A stretch of DNA of 34,430 nucleotides from positions 1 through 34,430 of the forward strand of contig JALLBK010000082.1 in NCBI GenBank assembly GCA_036940085.1, written 5' to 3'. The notes beneath the pieces were generated by a model. That model did no database searches. It was not told the DNA's origin and saw nothing but the letters and a program-made list of their open reading frames with translations. This document shows positions 1 through 9,123 of this stretch, in pieces. Source of the DNA: Discostella pseudostelligera. Its lineage: Eukaryota; Bacillariophyta; Thalassiosirophyceae; Thalassiosirales; Thalassiosiraceae. Numbering within the stretch: the first letter of the stretch is position 1; every line of letters starts with the position of its first letter. The position numbers and the translations under genes are program-made.

Positions 1-255
1 CTTGAGAGCCGCCATCTGCATCTTTAGTCTGTGACCATGGCGCGGTGCCGCGAACAGTGCAGTCGTAGTAGCTCTTCCACCACCACCACCAGCATCTGCA
101 CCAGCAACAGCAGCTGCACGCCGACACCGGCGCTCGATATCGATAGAATACCACACCCACACCGACACCACTCCATTGTTGCCATAGACATAGACCATCT
201 CCATCATCCGACGCATAATTATTCTTCATTCATTCTTTCATCATCCATTATCATT

Positions 256-3200
256 ATGTCAAATCAATCACACACAAGACGGAGGAGAAGATCTCGTATC
301 GCCACGGCGGCGGCGGCAGCAGCCGCGATGAGCATGACCATGATATCATCGCACTCTCTTTCAGTAGTAGAAGCATTCTCCAGCATTTCCACTGTCACAT
401 CGCGCCCAACTCTGCGCGCCAACATCAACAAAAATTCTACGCCAGTATCTGCTCGTCAAACTCTCCAGCTCTGGTGGTCAAATAATGGCAGTGCGTCGAC
501 ATTGGACGAACCACCACCAAATAGAGGCCCACTGCATCTGTCGTCTGGTCAGCAAATCACCATGTTCATGGACGAGTTATTGAGTGTTGGGCGCACCACC
601 TCCTCCTCTTCATCATCGTCACACAATCATCAAAGACTGAGAATGCAGTATCCGCGACATCTTGGCTCATCTCCATTCCCTCGACTTGAAAAATATATTG
701 GCAGTGGTGGTAGTAGTTCCACATCATCATCAACATTACTGTCAGTCTCTCGCAGTACCGATAAGGTATTGGGATTTCGTGTCGAAGACTTCGATCCATC
801 GTCCAACATGGGGGGAGGTGGTGGCAATAATGTGGTTGTTGACGACGAGTTGCAATTTTCATTTGAGGACTTTGGCAATTTTTATGAAGCCGATTTGTTC
901 ATTACACCCGCCACCACCACACTGGAAGGGGGGGAGGATGATGATACTATGGGAAGGCTATCAGCTATACGAACAAAAAAGTCAGGACAGCAACAGCAAC
1001 AGCATCGTGACATAACCATCCGCAGTAGCAGTCGATCTACTCGTCCAAAATCAAAATCTATTACGGGAGAGGAGAGCGACGTTCCACCCTGGTTGCCATG
1101 GGTACCTACCGAATCACAAATCAATCTATTGAAAAAGGTGGAATTGTGTGCGGCGTGTGTGGAACGGGGACTAATTACTACGGGGAACAAGGCGGCATTG
1201 CAGCAACGTCTACTAATATGGGCGACGGTACAGGATAGACGACGGGTGAAGAATAGATTGAGTGGATTGAAAGACTTGATTGAACTTAGCAAGAGTAAGG
1301 AGAAAATAATTTCTGTCGATGTTGATGTGGAGGGTGTGTTAAGTTACGATGTCAAGGCTTTGACGGATAAGCGTAAGGCGCTGACTAAGGAGAAGAAACG
1401 GACTAGTCGAGGAGGAGTGACGGGGAAGAATCACAATCGGGGGATATTGGGACTTGTTGACGAGTCATACTTTTGTAATAGTACAGGTGTTGTCGAATTA
1501 GAAGATGACGAAGAAGAAGATGAGGATGACGTAGAAGAATCCGTCCATGACAATATGATCAACGAGGAATCCATCAGCCAATTATCCAAGACATTCAATG
1601 CCCCCTCGTCAACCTTTTCCAATCGCGATGTGCGTGAAATGTACATTGAAGCCAAAGTGGCGGATCAAGCGGGAGATCGTTCGCGCTCGAAGGAAATATT
1701 GTCCCAACTACGTGAGGCCACGCCACATGACATGCGCGTCGTTCGCCGCTTGGCACGTATGGAGCAGGAGGATGGCAATCTACCCAAAGCACGGACTATG
1801 CTGCTAGATGGATTAAGAATGGAACCGAATAATTCGTTCCTATTGAATGGGCTGGGACAGATCGAACGCATCTCGGGCAACGTCAACAGTGCTAGGACAT
1901 ACTATCGCAGAGCAATCAAATGCAATCCGTCAATTCCAAATCCATACCATGCGTTAGGAACATTAGAACACACCCATGGGAATATTCGTGCCGCACTGAC
2001 AATTATCAAAGACGGCATACGGAATTGTCCTCGCAATCATCGACTTTATCATGCATTAGGTGATGTGTACTTGGATGCCAACATGTTGGATATGGCAGAG
2101 GAGGCCTACTTGACTGGATTGCAGTTCGGTCCTGAGTGGAGCAAGGCCTTCTTCTACACATCATTGTCGTTTGTTTCGTACGCCCAAGGACACTCCCGAG
2201 ATAGTCGAGCTTTATTGGTCCAATCACTGGAGATTAATGGAGGGATGCATGCCCAGGGTGTGATCGCGTTGGCTCAACTGGATGAAAGTGAGGGGAATAT
2301 TGCACAAGCTCGCAAGGTCTACCGAGATGCGATATCAAGTTATGAGAAGAAACGTCATCGGCGTATCACCTACCGCCCAACACCTCCCTCAAAGGAGGAT
2401 AATGTGTTTGATACTTGGTCGTCGGATGATGGACAGGGAACTGATTATTCTCGTAGCTACGCGGGTGACAAATGGATCAACGTGTTCAAATCATGGGCTC
2501 GCATGGAGGAAATTCATGGCACTTACGAAACGGCGCACATCGTCTACAGTAAGGCCGCAAAACTATTTCCGAACAATGTGAGCCTGTTAATCCAATGGGC
2601 TGAGTTGCAGGCTAATCATGGTGAACCCAAGAAGGCTCGCCTCCTGTACGAGGCAGCATGCCACCGAGTTGGGTCGAAGAGCGCCGAGCCGTATCAGTTA
2701 TTTGCCGAGTTCGAAATGAAGCGAAAGAATTATTTTGAGGCGCAATCGATCCTTTCCAAGGGAGCTCAGTCCGTGGCCGGTAACAACTCTTCGCTTGACA
2801 ATGACGAGGATAGTGCTATTGGGGGTAGTAACAAAGGTCTTGCTCGTCTATTTCACACCTGGGGAGTATGCGAATATCATCTCGGAGTCTATTCACGAGC
2901 AGAAAAGCTCTTTGATGATGCACTCCGGGTGACTGGGTCAGAAGAAGGAGACTCTGCCATGCGGTCATTGATCCTGTATTCGATGGCGAAGCTTGAGTAT
3001 TCACGGCAAGAATACCTTTTGGCGCAGCATTGTGTTGCTCTCAGCTTGAAGGAAAATCTATTGCCGGGTGGGAACTATCTAACATGGAAACTTTGGTCGC
3101 AGATCGCTGTTAAGATGGAAAACGAAGAACTTGCCACGCGATGTAAGGAGCAAGCACTCCTAAGACGAGAACAGGAGCGCGGAGGGGCTGCGTCAGACCT

Positions 3201-3378
3201 ATCACGGTTGCTCGGAGAACGGAACGACAAGTCCTCCAATAATCGTTTGCCTGAACGGACAGGCTCTGCAATGAAGGATATGTTCCGGAAAACTCCTTGG
3301 TATAACAAAGTTTGCCCACCAAGTGCGAGGATGGATAAGATTTGGTTCAACGGTGCCATGTTGTGGGAATGGGTCTAA
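256..3378 (+). CDS. Plastid HAT/TPR-repeat RNA maturation factor, Mbb1/HCF107-like
   Basis: Single open exon, 1040 aa from the ATG at 256. The frame stays open further upstream, but this ATG places a signal-peptide-like segment at the N-terminus ending in VEAF|SS, the diatom plastid cleavage motif. After a low-complexity Ser/Asn region comes a stretch at about residues 286-326 resembling a SAP-like helix-loop-helix, then an acidic run, then tandem helical repeats from about 460 to 960. These repeats have the spacing and residues of HAT/TPR units (repeated A-R-x-x-Y/L-x-x-A/G, P-N-N at turns). Known Mbb1 and HCF107 proteins bind 5' ends of psbB/psbH transcripts in plastids and stabilise or process them. 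The repeat type and targeting support a plastid RNA-binding role; the RNA target is unknown. Ends with a Trp-rich tail that is typical of the family as I recall it. Another HAT protein, Crooked neck, lies downstream but is nuclear and not close in sequence. Confidence 0.78.
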   Translation: MSNQSHTRRRRRSRIATAAAAAAAMSMTMISSHSLSVVEAFSSISTVTSRPTLRANINKNSTPVSARQTLQLWWSNNGSASTLDEPPPNRGPLHLSSGQQITMFMDELLSVGRTTSSSSSSSHNHQRLRMQYPRHLGSSPFPRLEKYIGSGGSSSTSSSTLLSVSRSTDKVLGFRVEDFDPSSNMGGGGGNNVVVDDELQFSFEDFGNFYEADLFITPATTTLEGGEDDDTMGRLSAIRTKKSGQQQQQHRDITIRSSSRSTRPKSKSITGEESDVPPWLPWVPTESQINLLKKVELCAACVERGLITTGNKAALQQRLLIWATVQDRRRVKNRLSGLKDLIELSKSKEKIISVDVDVEGVLSYDVKALTDKRKALTKEKKRTSRGGVTGKNHNRGILGLVDESYFCNSTGVVELEDDEEEDEDDVEESVHDNMINEESISQLSKTFNAPSSTFSNRDVREMYIEAKVADQAGDRSRSKEILSQLREATPHDMRVVRRLARMEQEDGNLPKARTMLLDGLRMEPNNSFLLNGLGQIERISGNVNSARTYYRRAIKCNPSIPNPYHALGTLEHTHGNIRAALTIIKDGIRNCPRNHRLYHALGDVYLDANMLDMAEEAYLTGLQFGPEWSKAFFYTSLSFVSYAQGHSRDSRALLVQSLEINGGMHAQGVIALAQLDESEGNIAQARKVYRDAISSYEKKRHRRITYRPTPPSKEDNVFDTWSSDDGQGTDYSRSYAGDKWINVFKSWARMEEIHGTYETAHIVYSKAAKLFPNNVSLLIQWAELQANHGEPKKARLLYEAACHRVGSKSAEPYQLFAEFEMKRKNYFEAQSILSKGAQSVAGNNSSLDNDEDSAIGGSNKGLARLFHTWGVCEYHLGVYSRAEKLFDDALRVTGSEEGDSAMRSLILYSMAKLEYSRQEYLLAQHCVALSLKENLLPGGNYLTWKLWSQIAVKMENEELATRCKEQALLRREQERGGAASDLSRLLGERNDKSSNNRLPERTGSAMKDMFRKTPWYNKVCPPSARMDKIWFNGAMLWEWV

Positions 3379-3562
3379 GGATTGGGTGGCATTAATAGAC
3401 TTGTAAACTAGTAGAAAGAGTGATACAACAGCTTCTCGAGGTTCAAGCGTACTCAATCTCAAAGTCGAGTCCAAACAACTCATAAATCATGCCCCTGCCT
3501 CTTCGTCCACCCCTTCATTCACCCCGATGCAATAGCCGATATTATTCAACGATTTGTTGTTT

Positions 3563-3580
3563 GTCGGCAAAGGTCGGCAA
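3563..3580. repeat. Tandem GTCGGCAA pair, 10-bp period
   Basis: GTCGGCAA occurs at 3563-3570 and again at 3573-3580, exactly 10 bp apart, about 245 bp upstream of the SDA1 ATG. Two identical octamers one helical turn apart could bind a dimer or tandem factors. This is inference; chance cannot be excluded. Confidence 0.4.
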
Positions 3581-3616
3581 GTACGCAGAGGTATCTAGGC
3601 AGTAGTTCTTCTGTGC

Positions 3617-3622
3617 CACGTG
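3617..3622. promoter_or_regulatory. CACGTG G-box/E-box (TGCCACGTGTC)
   Basis: Palindromic CACGTG about 200 bp upstream of the SDA1 ATG, with GCC/GTC flanks like plant G-boxes bound by bZIP or bHLH factors. The same core recurs in several other intergenic regions of this window. Confidence 0.45.
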
Positions 3623-3824
3623 TCATGCACTTTCTTCCCGCTATTTCTTTCGTCTGTCTGGCGAATCCAACCACCACCAACACCACTCATCGATCGCATG
3701 CTGCCGCTGCCGCCGAACATGCATGGCGGCCCCCATTCCCCACAACATTGTTCTGCCAAAGCCGGAGCCGCTGAAGCCAAATTCATATCTAGTAGGAGAG
3801 TAGCGTTGAATAATCATCACCATC

Positions 3825-6485
3825 ATGTCGACGAAAGGCGAGACCAGCACCGGCTCTGGTGCCTCCCGTTCCACCCTTCCACTAAAATTGTCACAGCTAC
3901 AAAATTTTTGCAAACGAGACCCCGACGGATACAAGGAAGATTACGATGCCCAATCGCGACGTCTGGTATCATTGGTGGGGATATTGTCACTCTCTCCCAA
4001 TGCTGATCCAAGCCCGAGCCTCGTGGAACTTATCCAGTTTATGGCTGCTGTGAGTTCGAGTAGCTACAAGGGTGAAGAGAGTGATAGGATTGCGGCGTTG
4101 TTGATGGATTTGCTTGTCGGGAGTAGTAGTAGCAGTAGCAGCAGCAGCAGTCAGCGACAACCACTATCTCCAGTAGGCAGCTCACCATTACTACAATCTA
4201 CCCTACCTTTGGCAGCACTACAACTACATCGTGATATTCGTAAGGCGTGTGTCTCAGCACTCATATTGATGCGCAACAAGGGTGCTGTTCCACCATTGCG
4301 TCTACTCCAATTATTCTTCCAACTTATGGCAGTTGTTCCCGACAAGAATCTACGAGAAAGTTTGTATCATCACATTGTCAATGATATTCGCAACATTAAC
4401 AAAAATGGCAAGCGGGATGAGAAGCTAAATCGGACCATTCAGTCTTTTTTCCATCGGATTGTTGCAGCCAGTGCCAATGAGGCTTCTCCCGGTGGAGAAG
4501 ACACACCCACCGACTATGCTGCCAAACGTGCTGTTCAAATGACATGTGACTTATACCGTCGTAACGTATGGAATGATGAGCGATCGATCCATATTTTAGC
4601 AACTGCCGCATCCTCGCCCAACTCATCGGTAATGTCTCGTGCACTCCGTTTCTTCTTAAACATAGAGGAGGCAATGGCGCTCGATCAAAAATCTACTGAC
4701 GAGGCTAAGTGGGCCGGGAGTGAAACCATCGATTTGCATTTGCATTCCAAAAAGACCAAAGCAAAGCAACGTGTTGTGGCAAAGCAGATTAAGAATCGGC
4801 AGAAGAAGCAACACGTGCGCGAGGGTTTGATTGAGGCTCAACGCGAAGATAAGGGTGTCGAATCGTCCCGAAAGTTATTCCCCGCTATTGAACTGTTGAA
4901 CGATCCAAATGGATTGTGCGAAATCATACTGAAGCGGATTAAAAGCTCCGGGTCGAACACGTACAAGTTTGAAGTCAAAATGTTGATGCTGAACTTTGTC
5001 ACGCGTGTCGTTGGGAATCATGAACTGATATTGCTTCCATTGTACGCTCTTCTACAACGGTACATGGGTGGTCATCAACGGGATGTTACTGCAATATTGG
5101 CCTACTCCGTCCAAGCGTGTCATTCGTACGTCCCTCCTGAGGAAGTGTATGGGATATTGAAAACGATTGCACATAATTTCATTACGGAGAGGTGTTCGGG
5201 CGAGCAAATGGCAGTGGGTATCAATGCCGCACGTGCTATATGTGCTCGTGTGCCATCCGTCTTGTCGGATGAAGAAGTTACCAATCCAGACAATAGTGAC
5301 GAGGGGAAGTCGAAGAGCATTTCATGGGACGTGGAAGCTTTCGTGCGTGATTTGGCGTGCTATTCCAAGCATAGGGATAGATCTGTGTCGATTGCTGGAA
5401 AAGGGTGGGTGAATTTCATTCGAGAGGTCTACCCCTCGTTACTGCAGGGGAAGCACCGTGGTTTGGTTGGGTCGGGATTGCATCGTGCTGGCGAGAAACC
5501 ATTACGGTATGGTGAGGTTCGCGCAGCAAGTGGCGTCGAGGGTGCGGATCTTCTGGTTGCATACGAGGCTTCAAAGAAGGCTGCCGAGGACGAGGAATCA
5601 AGTAACGACGACGAAGGAGAAGATTACAATGAAGACGAATGGACTGAAGTAGAATCTGGAGATGAGGAGAACGTAGTAGACGAAGGCGACGAAGATGGAT
5701 GGGTTGAAGTAGACTCTGATGACGAAGACAACGAAGATGAGGAAGACGAAGATGATGCATTTGATGATGACGAAGAAGTGAGCGATGACGAGGCTCCTGA
5801 TTTGGTTTTGCTTGGAGAATCGAATGACGAAGGAGCCGCAGATGGCGAAAAAGATACAGAGAAGAAGTTGGATCTATCAAAGATGTCAGCCAAGGACCGT
5901 GCCAAGTTGCAGCAACAAGTATCCTCCACACGCATTTTCACAGCTGCCGAGTTTGCCAAGATGCAGAAGTTGGTCGAGCGTCAAAAACAAGCCCGCCGCG
6001 ATCCACGTCTCGCCGCCAAGCTCAAACGAGCCAAAGCCAAGGGTGAAGAATTTGCGGATATAAGTGACGACGACGATGACAATTCGGATGATGAGCTCCA
6101 CATTAAGGGGGCTGTGAATGCTACGGATATCATGGCGGATGCGAAGAGAAAGCGGATGAGCAAGGCTGAGAAGTTAGAAAAGATTATTGAAGGAAGGCAG
6201 AAGTGGGAGGCGAAGGTACGTATTGATAATGCATGCATATTTGAAGCATTCCGACGACTATTTTCTAAGCACACTCCGATCATCATATATACTACTGTCT
6301 CGTAGGAGCGTCCTGGTGGTTCTACCAACACTGAAAAGAAGAGGAAGAAGAACTTCGCCATGTCTAAATTTGCATACAGCACAAGGAAGAAAATGGGAGA
6401 GAAGACGACGGCCAAGCATGGAAGGAGTAAAACGAGTAAGGTGAAGGATGGGCGTGCCGCGAAGAAGCGCCGTAGAAAGGTTTAA
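3825..6485 (+). CDS. SDA1: SDA1 homologue, 60S ribosome biogenesis factor
   Basis: Two exons, 3825..6215 and 6306..6485, give 856 aa. The 90-bp phase-0 intron has GTACGT donor and GTAG acceptor. Reading through it would truncate the protein at 6305 and lose the conserved basic tail, which begins with a GGSTNTEKKRKK-like motif and ends KKRRRKV. The N-terminal half is the helical NUC130/SDA1 region; the core around residues 354-480 matches the SDA1 domain, followed by a conserved DLACYSKHRDRSV-like segment and a FIREVYPSLL motif. Residues 585-680 are a long Asp/Glu run, usual for this family. Residues 100-109 are a ten-Ser repeat. SDA1 is a nucleolar/nuclear protein needed for pre-60S maturation and export in yeast. 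The 3' end is 71 bp from that of the convergent cyclophilin gene. Confidence 0.93.
4122..4151 (+). repeat. AGT/AGC trinucleotide repeat coding poly-Ser
   Basis: Ten Ser codons (AGT and AGC) in a row inside the SDA1 gene, residues 100-109. An imperfect microsatellite likely to vary in length between strains; it sits in a predicted disordered loop. Confidence 0.8.
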
Positions 6486-6556
6486 TGTCTAAAATGAGAT
6501 CAACAACATGACGATATTCGTCCACGCTCTTTAATTCGTTCTTAAAATGATGCTTC

Positions 6557-7414
6557 TCACAATACACCACATCCCACAACCTTAATTTCCACAGTAGGCC
6601 TACCCCTTTTAGTGAAAACTCCCGTGGCAATATCCGTAATAACATCCATCCCCTCCTTCACTCGTCCAAAGGCCACGAACCGTCCATCCAACTGAGGTGC
6701 CCCCGTGGTAGTTATCAAAAATCGTGAGTCATTCCTATGCACGCCTGGACTCATCATTGAAACAATTCCCGGACCAGTATGTGAAATAAGAAATCCCTCA
6801 TCTTCAAAGGAGTAGGGAGTAGTATATGTCCCAAAAGCGGGATGACAGCGTCCACCGGTTCCATCATTCGAGACTACATCTCCCAAACACAACCCCACCG
6901 TTTTCTCGATCTTGTAAACCAATGTAGATTCATAGCCTATTCCAGTGTCTCCCTTCTCTTGGCATAAAAGTCGAAAATTCTCGGTAGTTTTGGGCAATGC
7001 CGCCGATGCCAATTCAATAGTAACGCGTCGAGGTGGGTTGTTGTCCACAGATAGATCCAAGTATGCTTCCGTGGGAATGCTGATAGTAGTAGTATCTTCC
7101 TTAGCATTCAATGATTCATTCATTTGAAATACAAGATCATTGACTGCATTTAATTCATTTACATCACGAAAGTGCCATCGACCTTGGAGGTGTCGTCCTC
7201 CGAGCCCCGCGCGGTATTTCTTAAGCCAGCCATGTCCCCGAGCGCCACGTGTGCCGGTGGCCATATCTCGTCGAGATGTGGAACTAGGAGCGCCAAAGTA
7301 ATTGGATGAAAGTGATGGTAATGCATGTGAAGTGAGGGAGGGGGCGATGCTTCTAATAGTAGCTGGTGGGAGGCAGTGCCGTGCTAGTAGGCTTCTGGCG
7401 GCGTTGGATGTCAT
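6557..7414 (-). CDS. Cyclophilin-fold protein with degenerate active site, probably mitochondrial
   Basis: Single exon, 285 aa. Residues 1-50 are rich in Arg, Ser and Ala with no acidic residues, like a mitochondrial presequence. A Gly/Arg/His-rich stretch (GHGWLKKYRAGLGGRHLQG) follows that I cannot assign. The cyclophilin fold starts near residue 115 (AYLDLSVD) and keeps the structural motifs PKTTENF, DGTGG, FEDEGF, HTGPGIVSM, LDGRFVAFG and the C-terminal VGCGVL. Compared with human cyclophilin A, the catalytic and cyclosporin-contact residues are nearly all changed: R55 to K, F60 to V, M61 to G, Q63 to C, F113 to L, W121 to Q, H126 to F. A scaffold or binding role is more likely than efficient prolyl isomerisation. 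Divergent with the Tic22-like gene; 71 bp from the end of SDA1. Confidence 0.85.
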   Translation of the reverse strand: MTSNAARSLLARHCLPPATIRSIAPSLTSHALPSLSSNYFGAPSSTSRRDMATGTRGARGHGWLKKYRAGLGGRHLQGRWHFRDVNELNAVNDLVFQMNESLNAKEDTTTISIPTEAYLDLSVDNNPPRRVTIELASAALPKTTENFRLLCQEKGDTGIGYESTLVYKIEKTVGLCLGDVVSNDGTGGRCHPAFGTYTTPYSFEDEGFLISHTGPGIVSMMSPGVHRNDSRFLITTTGAPQLDGRFVAFGRVKEGMDVITDIATGVFTKRGRPTVEIKVVGCGVL

Positions 7415-7518
7415 GGTTCATGTCGTTTGCTTGTTGTTTTGAGCGGCGACCGCCTGCTGACTGCTGCGACAGACGGACGGTGATGAGCGAGCAAATGACA
7501 GACTGCATGCACCGCTGC

Positions 7519-7524
7519 CACGTG
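7519..7524. promoter_or_regulatory. CACGTG box between cyclophilin and Tic22-like genes
   Basis: GCCACGTGT, about 105 bp from each divergent start codon. Same core and left flank as the box at 3617. Confidence 0.4.
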
Positions 7525-7552
7525 TACGATTCTCTACTGCAGAATGCACCGC

Positions 7553-7616
7553 GGGCAGCTAGCAGCGCTTCCAATTCATTCGAAATCGGCAATAGAAATT
7601 GCGTGGGCAGCTAGCA
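7553..7616. repeat. 12-bp direct repeat GGGCAGCTAGCA
   Basis: GGGCAGCTAGCA occurs exactly at 7553-7564 and 7605-7616, 52 bp apart (about five helical turns). The second copy ends 14 bp before the Tic22-like ATG. Each contains the palindrome GCTAGC. An exact 12-mer twice within 64 bp is unlikely by chance, but its role is unknown. Confidence 0.55.
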
Positions 7617-7630
7617 ACATTACTCCCAAA

Positions 7631-8830
7631 ATGGTCCTACCGAAGTCCACTCGTAATATTAGACACTGGAGGCATTTCCTTTTGTTAGCAAGTTGCAATC
7701 TCCTTGTACGAGTAGCCATTTGCTCTCCGAACGATCTTGCATCGTCGTCGTCGACGCACACAACACATGCACTATTCGGTGTTCGGGGTGGCGCATTCTT
7801 TGGATTCGGCAGATCATCCAAGTGTCAAGATAAAGAAAATAGCGGTGGTGATGGCGATGGAGATGCACCAAAACCTTTCCCTGCACTATCTCAAGATGAA
7901 ATAGAAGAAAAGCTCAATATACCAGTGTTTGGATTGACCGATGCCCAAGGGAACGGTGTCATCCTCGCAGAGAGTGGAAGCAACAATAATATATTTCACC
8001 TCTTCTTCTCGAAGCACATGGCAGATGCAGCCCTAAAGGCAGTTGTCGAGGCGAATAGTGGTGCACCTCCGTTAAAAGTATCGGCATTCCACTTGGGTAA
8101 ATGCTGGTTCAAATTAATTGATACATCGGGATCCCGAATGTATACATTACACAAATATAGTAAGGAACCACAACAAGACGGAGTAGGTTCAGCAGAGGAA
8201 ATCACAAAGGCAGTGCACTTTAGACTTGTTCCAAATGCAAAAGACTTGATGGGTGCACGAATACTCACGGGGCTAACACCCGTCGATGTCGAACAATTGA
8301 AAGATGCCGTGATGGAACCAAACCCACCCAAGGCATTATCCATAATACAAAGTGCCGCGAACAGTGCAACAAGTAGCTTCAAAAGCCCGTTTGACCAGAT
8401 ACCAGTGTTTGCTATTGCGCAAATGCGTGTCCGAAAGAAGGATGAGCAAGGAAACTCCGTGGGCAACAACATGGTGCCGTTTCATTTATCAACAAAAACT
8501 ATGAGTGAGACATGGAATGAGTTTATACACCAGTCTCCACAGTTTCAAGATGCCGAGGCAACATTGCAGCTCATCGAGTTGCACAAAATGGTTGAAATGA
8601 TGCAATCGGAGTCTGACTTCGACTTTCGAAATATCGTGTTCATCTATCCGCAATATGATAAAGATAGCAAGGATGATTCGGATGATGATAACGATGAGAG
8701 CGACGATGGTGGTGGTGGTGGAGGTGATAATGGGATGAAGGCAAATGATACTGCAAATTTTGACATTGAGCCATTCTATTCAATGGAAGTGTTTGCTTCG
8801 ACACCAGACCAATCGTTAGTACAAATATGA
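7631..8830 (+). CDS. Tic22-like plastid protein import component
   Basis: Single exon, 399 aa from the ATG at 7631. The frame opens at 7544, but the later ATG directly precedes a basic then hydrophobic signal peptide (HFLLLASCNLLVRVAIC) and a Phe-containing stretch (GGAFFGFG), as expected for a complex-plastid protein. The mature part begins near residue 95 with IPVFGLTDAQGNGVIL, the hallmark opening of Tic22 proteins, followed by a hydrophobic LFFS segment. A second IPVFAIAQMRV segment shows the internal two-fold repeat of the Tic22 fold. The C-terminal tail is acidic and Gly-rich (about 340-370). Tic22 acts between the inner plastid membranes as a chaperone-like import factor; this copy could serve the innermost plastid envelope. 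Assignment rests on motif resemblance only. Confidence 0.74.
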   Translation: MVLPKSTRNIRHWRHFLLLASCNLLVRVAICSPNDLASSSSTHTTHALFGVRGGAFFGFGRSSKCQDKENSGGDGDGDAPKPFPALSQDEIEEKLNIPVFGLTDAQGNGVILAESGSNNNIFHLFFSKHMADAALKAVVEANSGAPPLKVSAFHLGKCWFKLIDTSGSRMYTLHKYSKEPQQDGVGSAEEITKAVHFRLVPNAKDLMGARILTGLTPVDVEQLKDAVMEPNPPKALSIIQSAANSATSSFKSPFDQIPVFAIAQMRVRKKDEQGNSVGNNMVPFHLSTKTMSETWNEFIHQSPQFQDAEATLQLIELHKMVEMMQSESDFDFRNIVFIYPQYDKDSKDDSDDDNDESDDGGGGGGDNGMKANDTANFDIEPFYSMEVFASTPDQSLVQI

Positions 8831-8850
8831 GAAGTGGATAATGATGCAAA

Positions 8851-8856
8851 AATAAA
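8851..8856 (+). terminator. AATAAA, possible polyadenylation signal
   Basis: AATAAA 20 bp after the stop codon of the Tic22-like gene. The canonical hexamer is not conserved after most genes here, so this is only a candidate. Confidence 0.3.
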
Positions 8857-8946
8857 GAACCCTAATCAATTACTCCTATCAACAGATCAATAGCTTAATA
8901 TACATCAACATCGTGTTAGGGCAATAGTCTAGCGCAATTCATCTCA

Positions 8947-8983
8947 CACGTGGCGTGGAGTCGACTTGTTCGCATTACACGTG
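8947..8983. promoter_or_regulatory. Pair of CACGTGGC boxes
   Basis: CACACGTGGC at 8945-8954 and TACACGTGGC at 8976-8985, 31 bp apart (about three helical turns), both in the same orientation. They sit just upstream of the E2F-like array. ACACGTGGC resembles the plant ABRE/G-box core. Confidence 0.5.
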
Positions 8984-8993
8984 GCAACTATTA

Positions 8994-9069
8994 TTTGGCG
9001 GGAGACACACAGATTTGGTGGGAGGCCTCCAAAGAATTTGGCGGGAGACCCAAAACATTTGGCGGGAGA
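8994..9069 (+). promoter_or_regulatory. Four-copy E2F-like array (TTTGGCGGGAGA)
   Basis: TTTGGCGGGAGA occurs at 8994-9005, 9037-9048 and 9058-9069, with a one-base variant (TTTGGTGGGAG) at 9014-9024. Starts are 20, 23 and 21 bp apart, close to two helical turns, all on the same strand. TTTGGCGGGA is the established E2F/DP binding consensus. The array ends 54 bp before the ATG at 9124 and 136 bp before the ATG at 9206, which suggests strong G1/S control of that gene. Confidence 0.65.
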
Positions 9070-9123
9070 AGCTCAATACCTTCAAGGTGCTCCGTCCTCG
9101 AAACAAGAAACAAGAAGGTGAAG

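Larger units (their letters stand above)
3379..3824. other. Intergenic region upstream of the SDA1 gene
   Basis: About 446 bp between two genes on the same strand. It holds a tandem GTCGGCAA pair (3563-3580) and a CACGTG box (3617-3622), listed separately. A pyrimidine-rich stretch runs from about 3629 to 3690. The open frames here are short and low-complexity; I do not support any as genes. Confidence 0.6.

Noticed and set aside
5416..5959. Long minus-strand frames opposite the SDA1 acidic region
   Set aside because: They are Ser-, Leu- or Arg-rich shadows of the Asp/Glu codon run in the sense gene and have no independent domain.
6216..6305. SDA1 ending at the in-frame stop at 6305
   Set aside because: That end is intron read-through; splicing 6216-6305 restores the conserved basic C-terminus.
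8994..9069. The TTTGGCGGGAGA units as a minisatellite or mobile-element fragment
   Set aside because: The spacers between units differ in sequence and length; only the E2F-like core is repeated.
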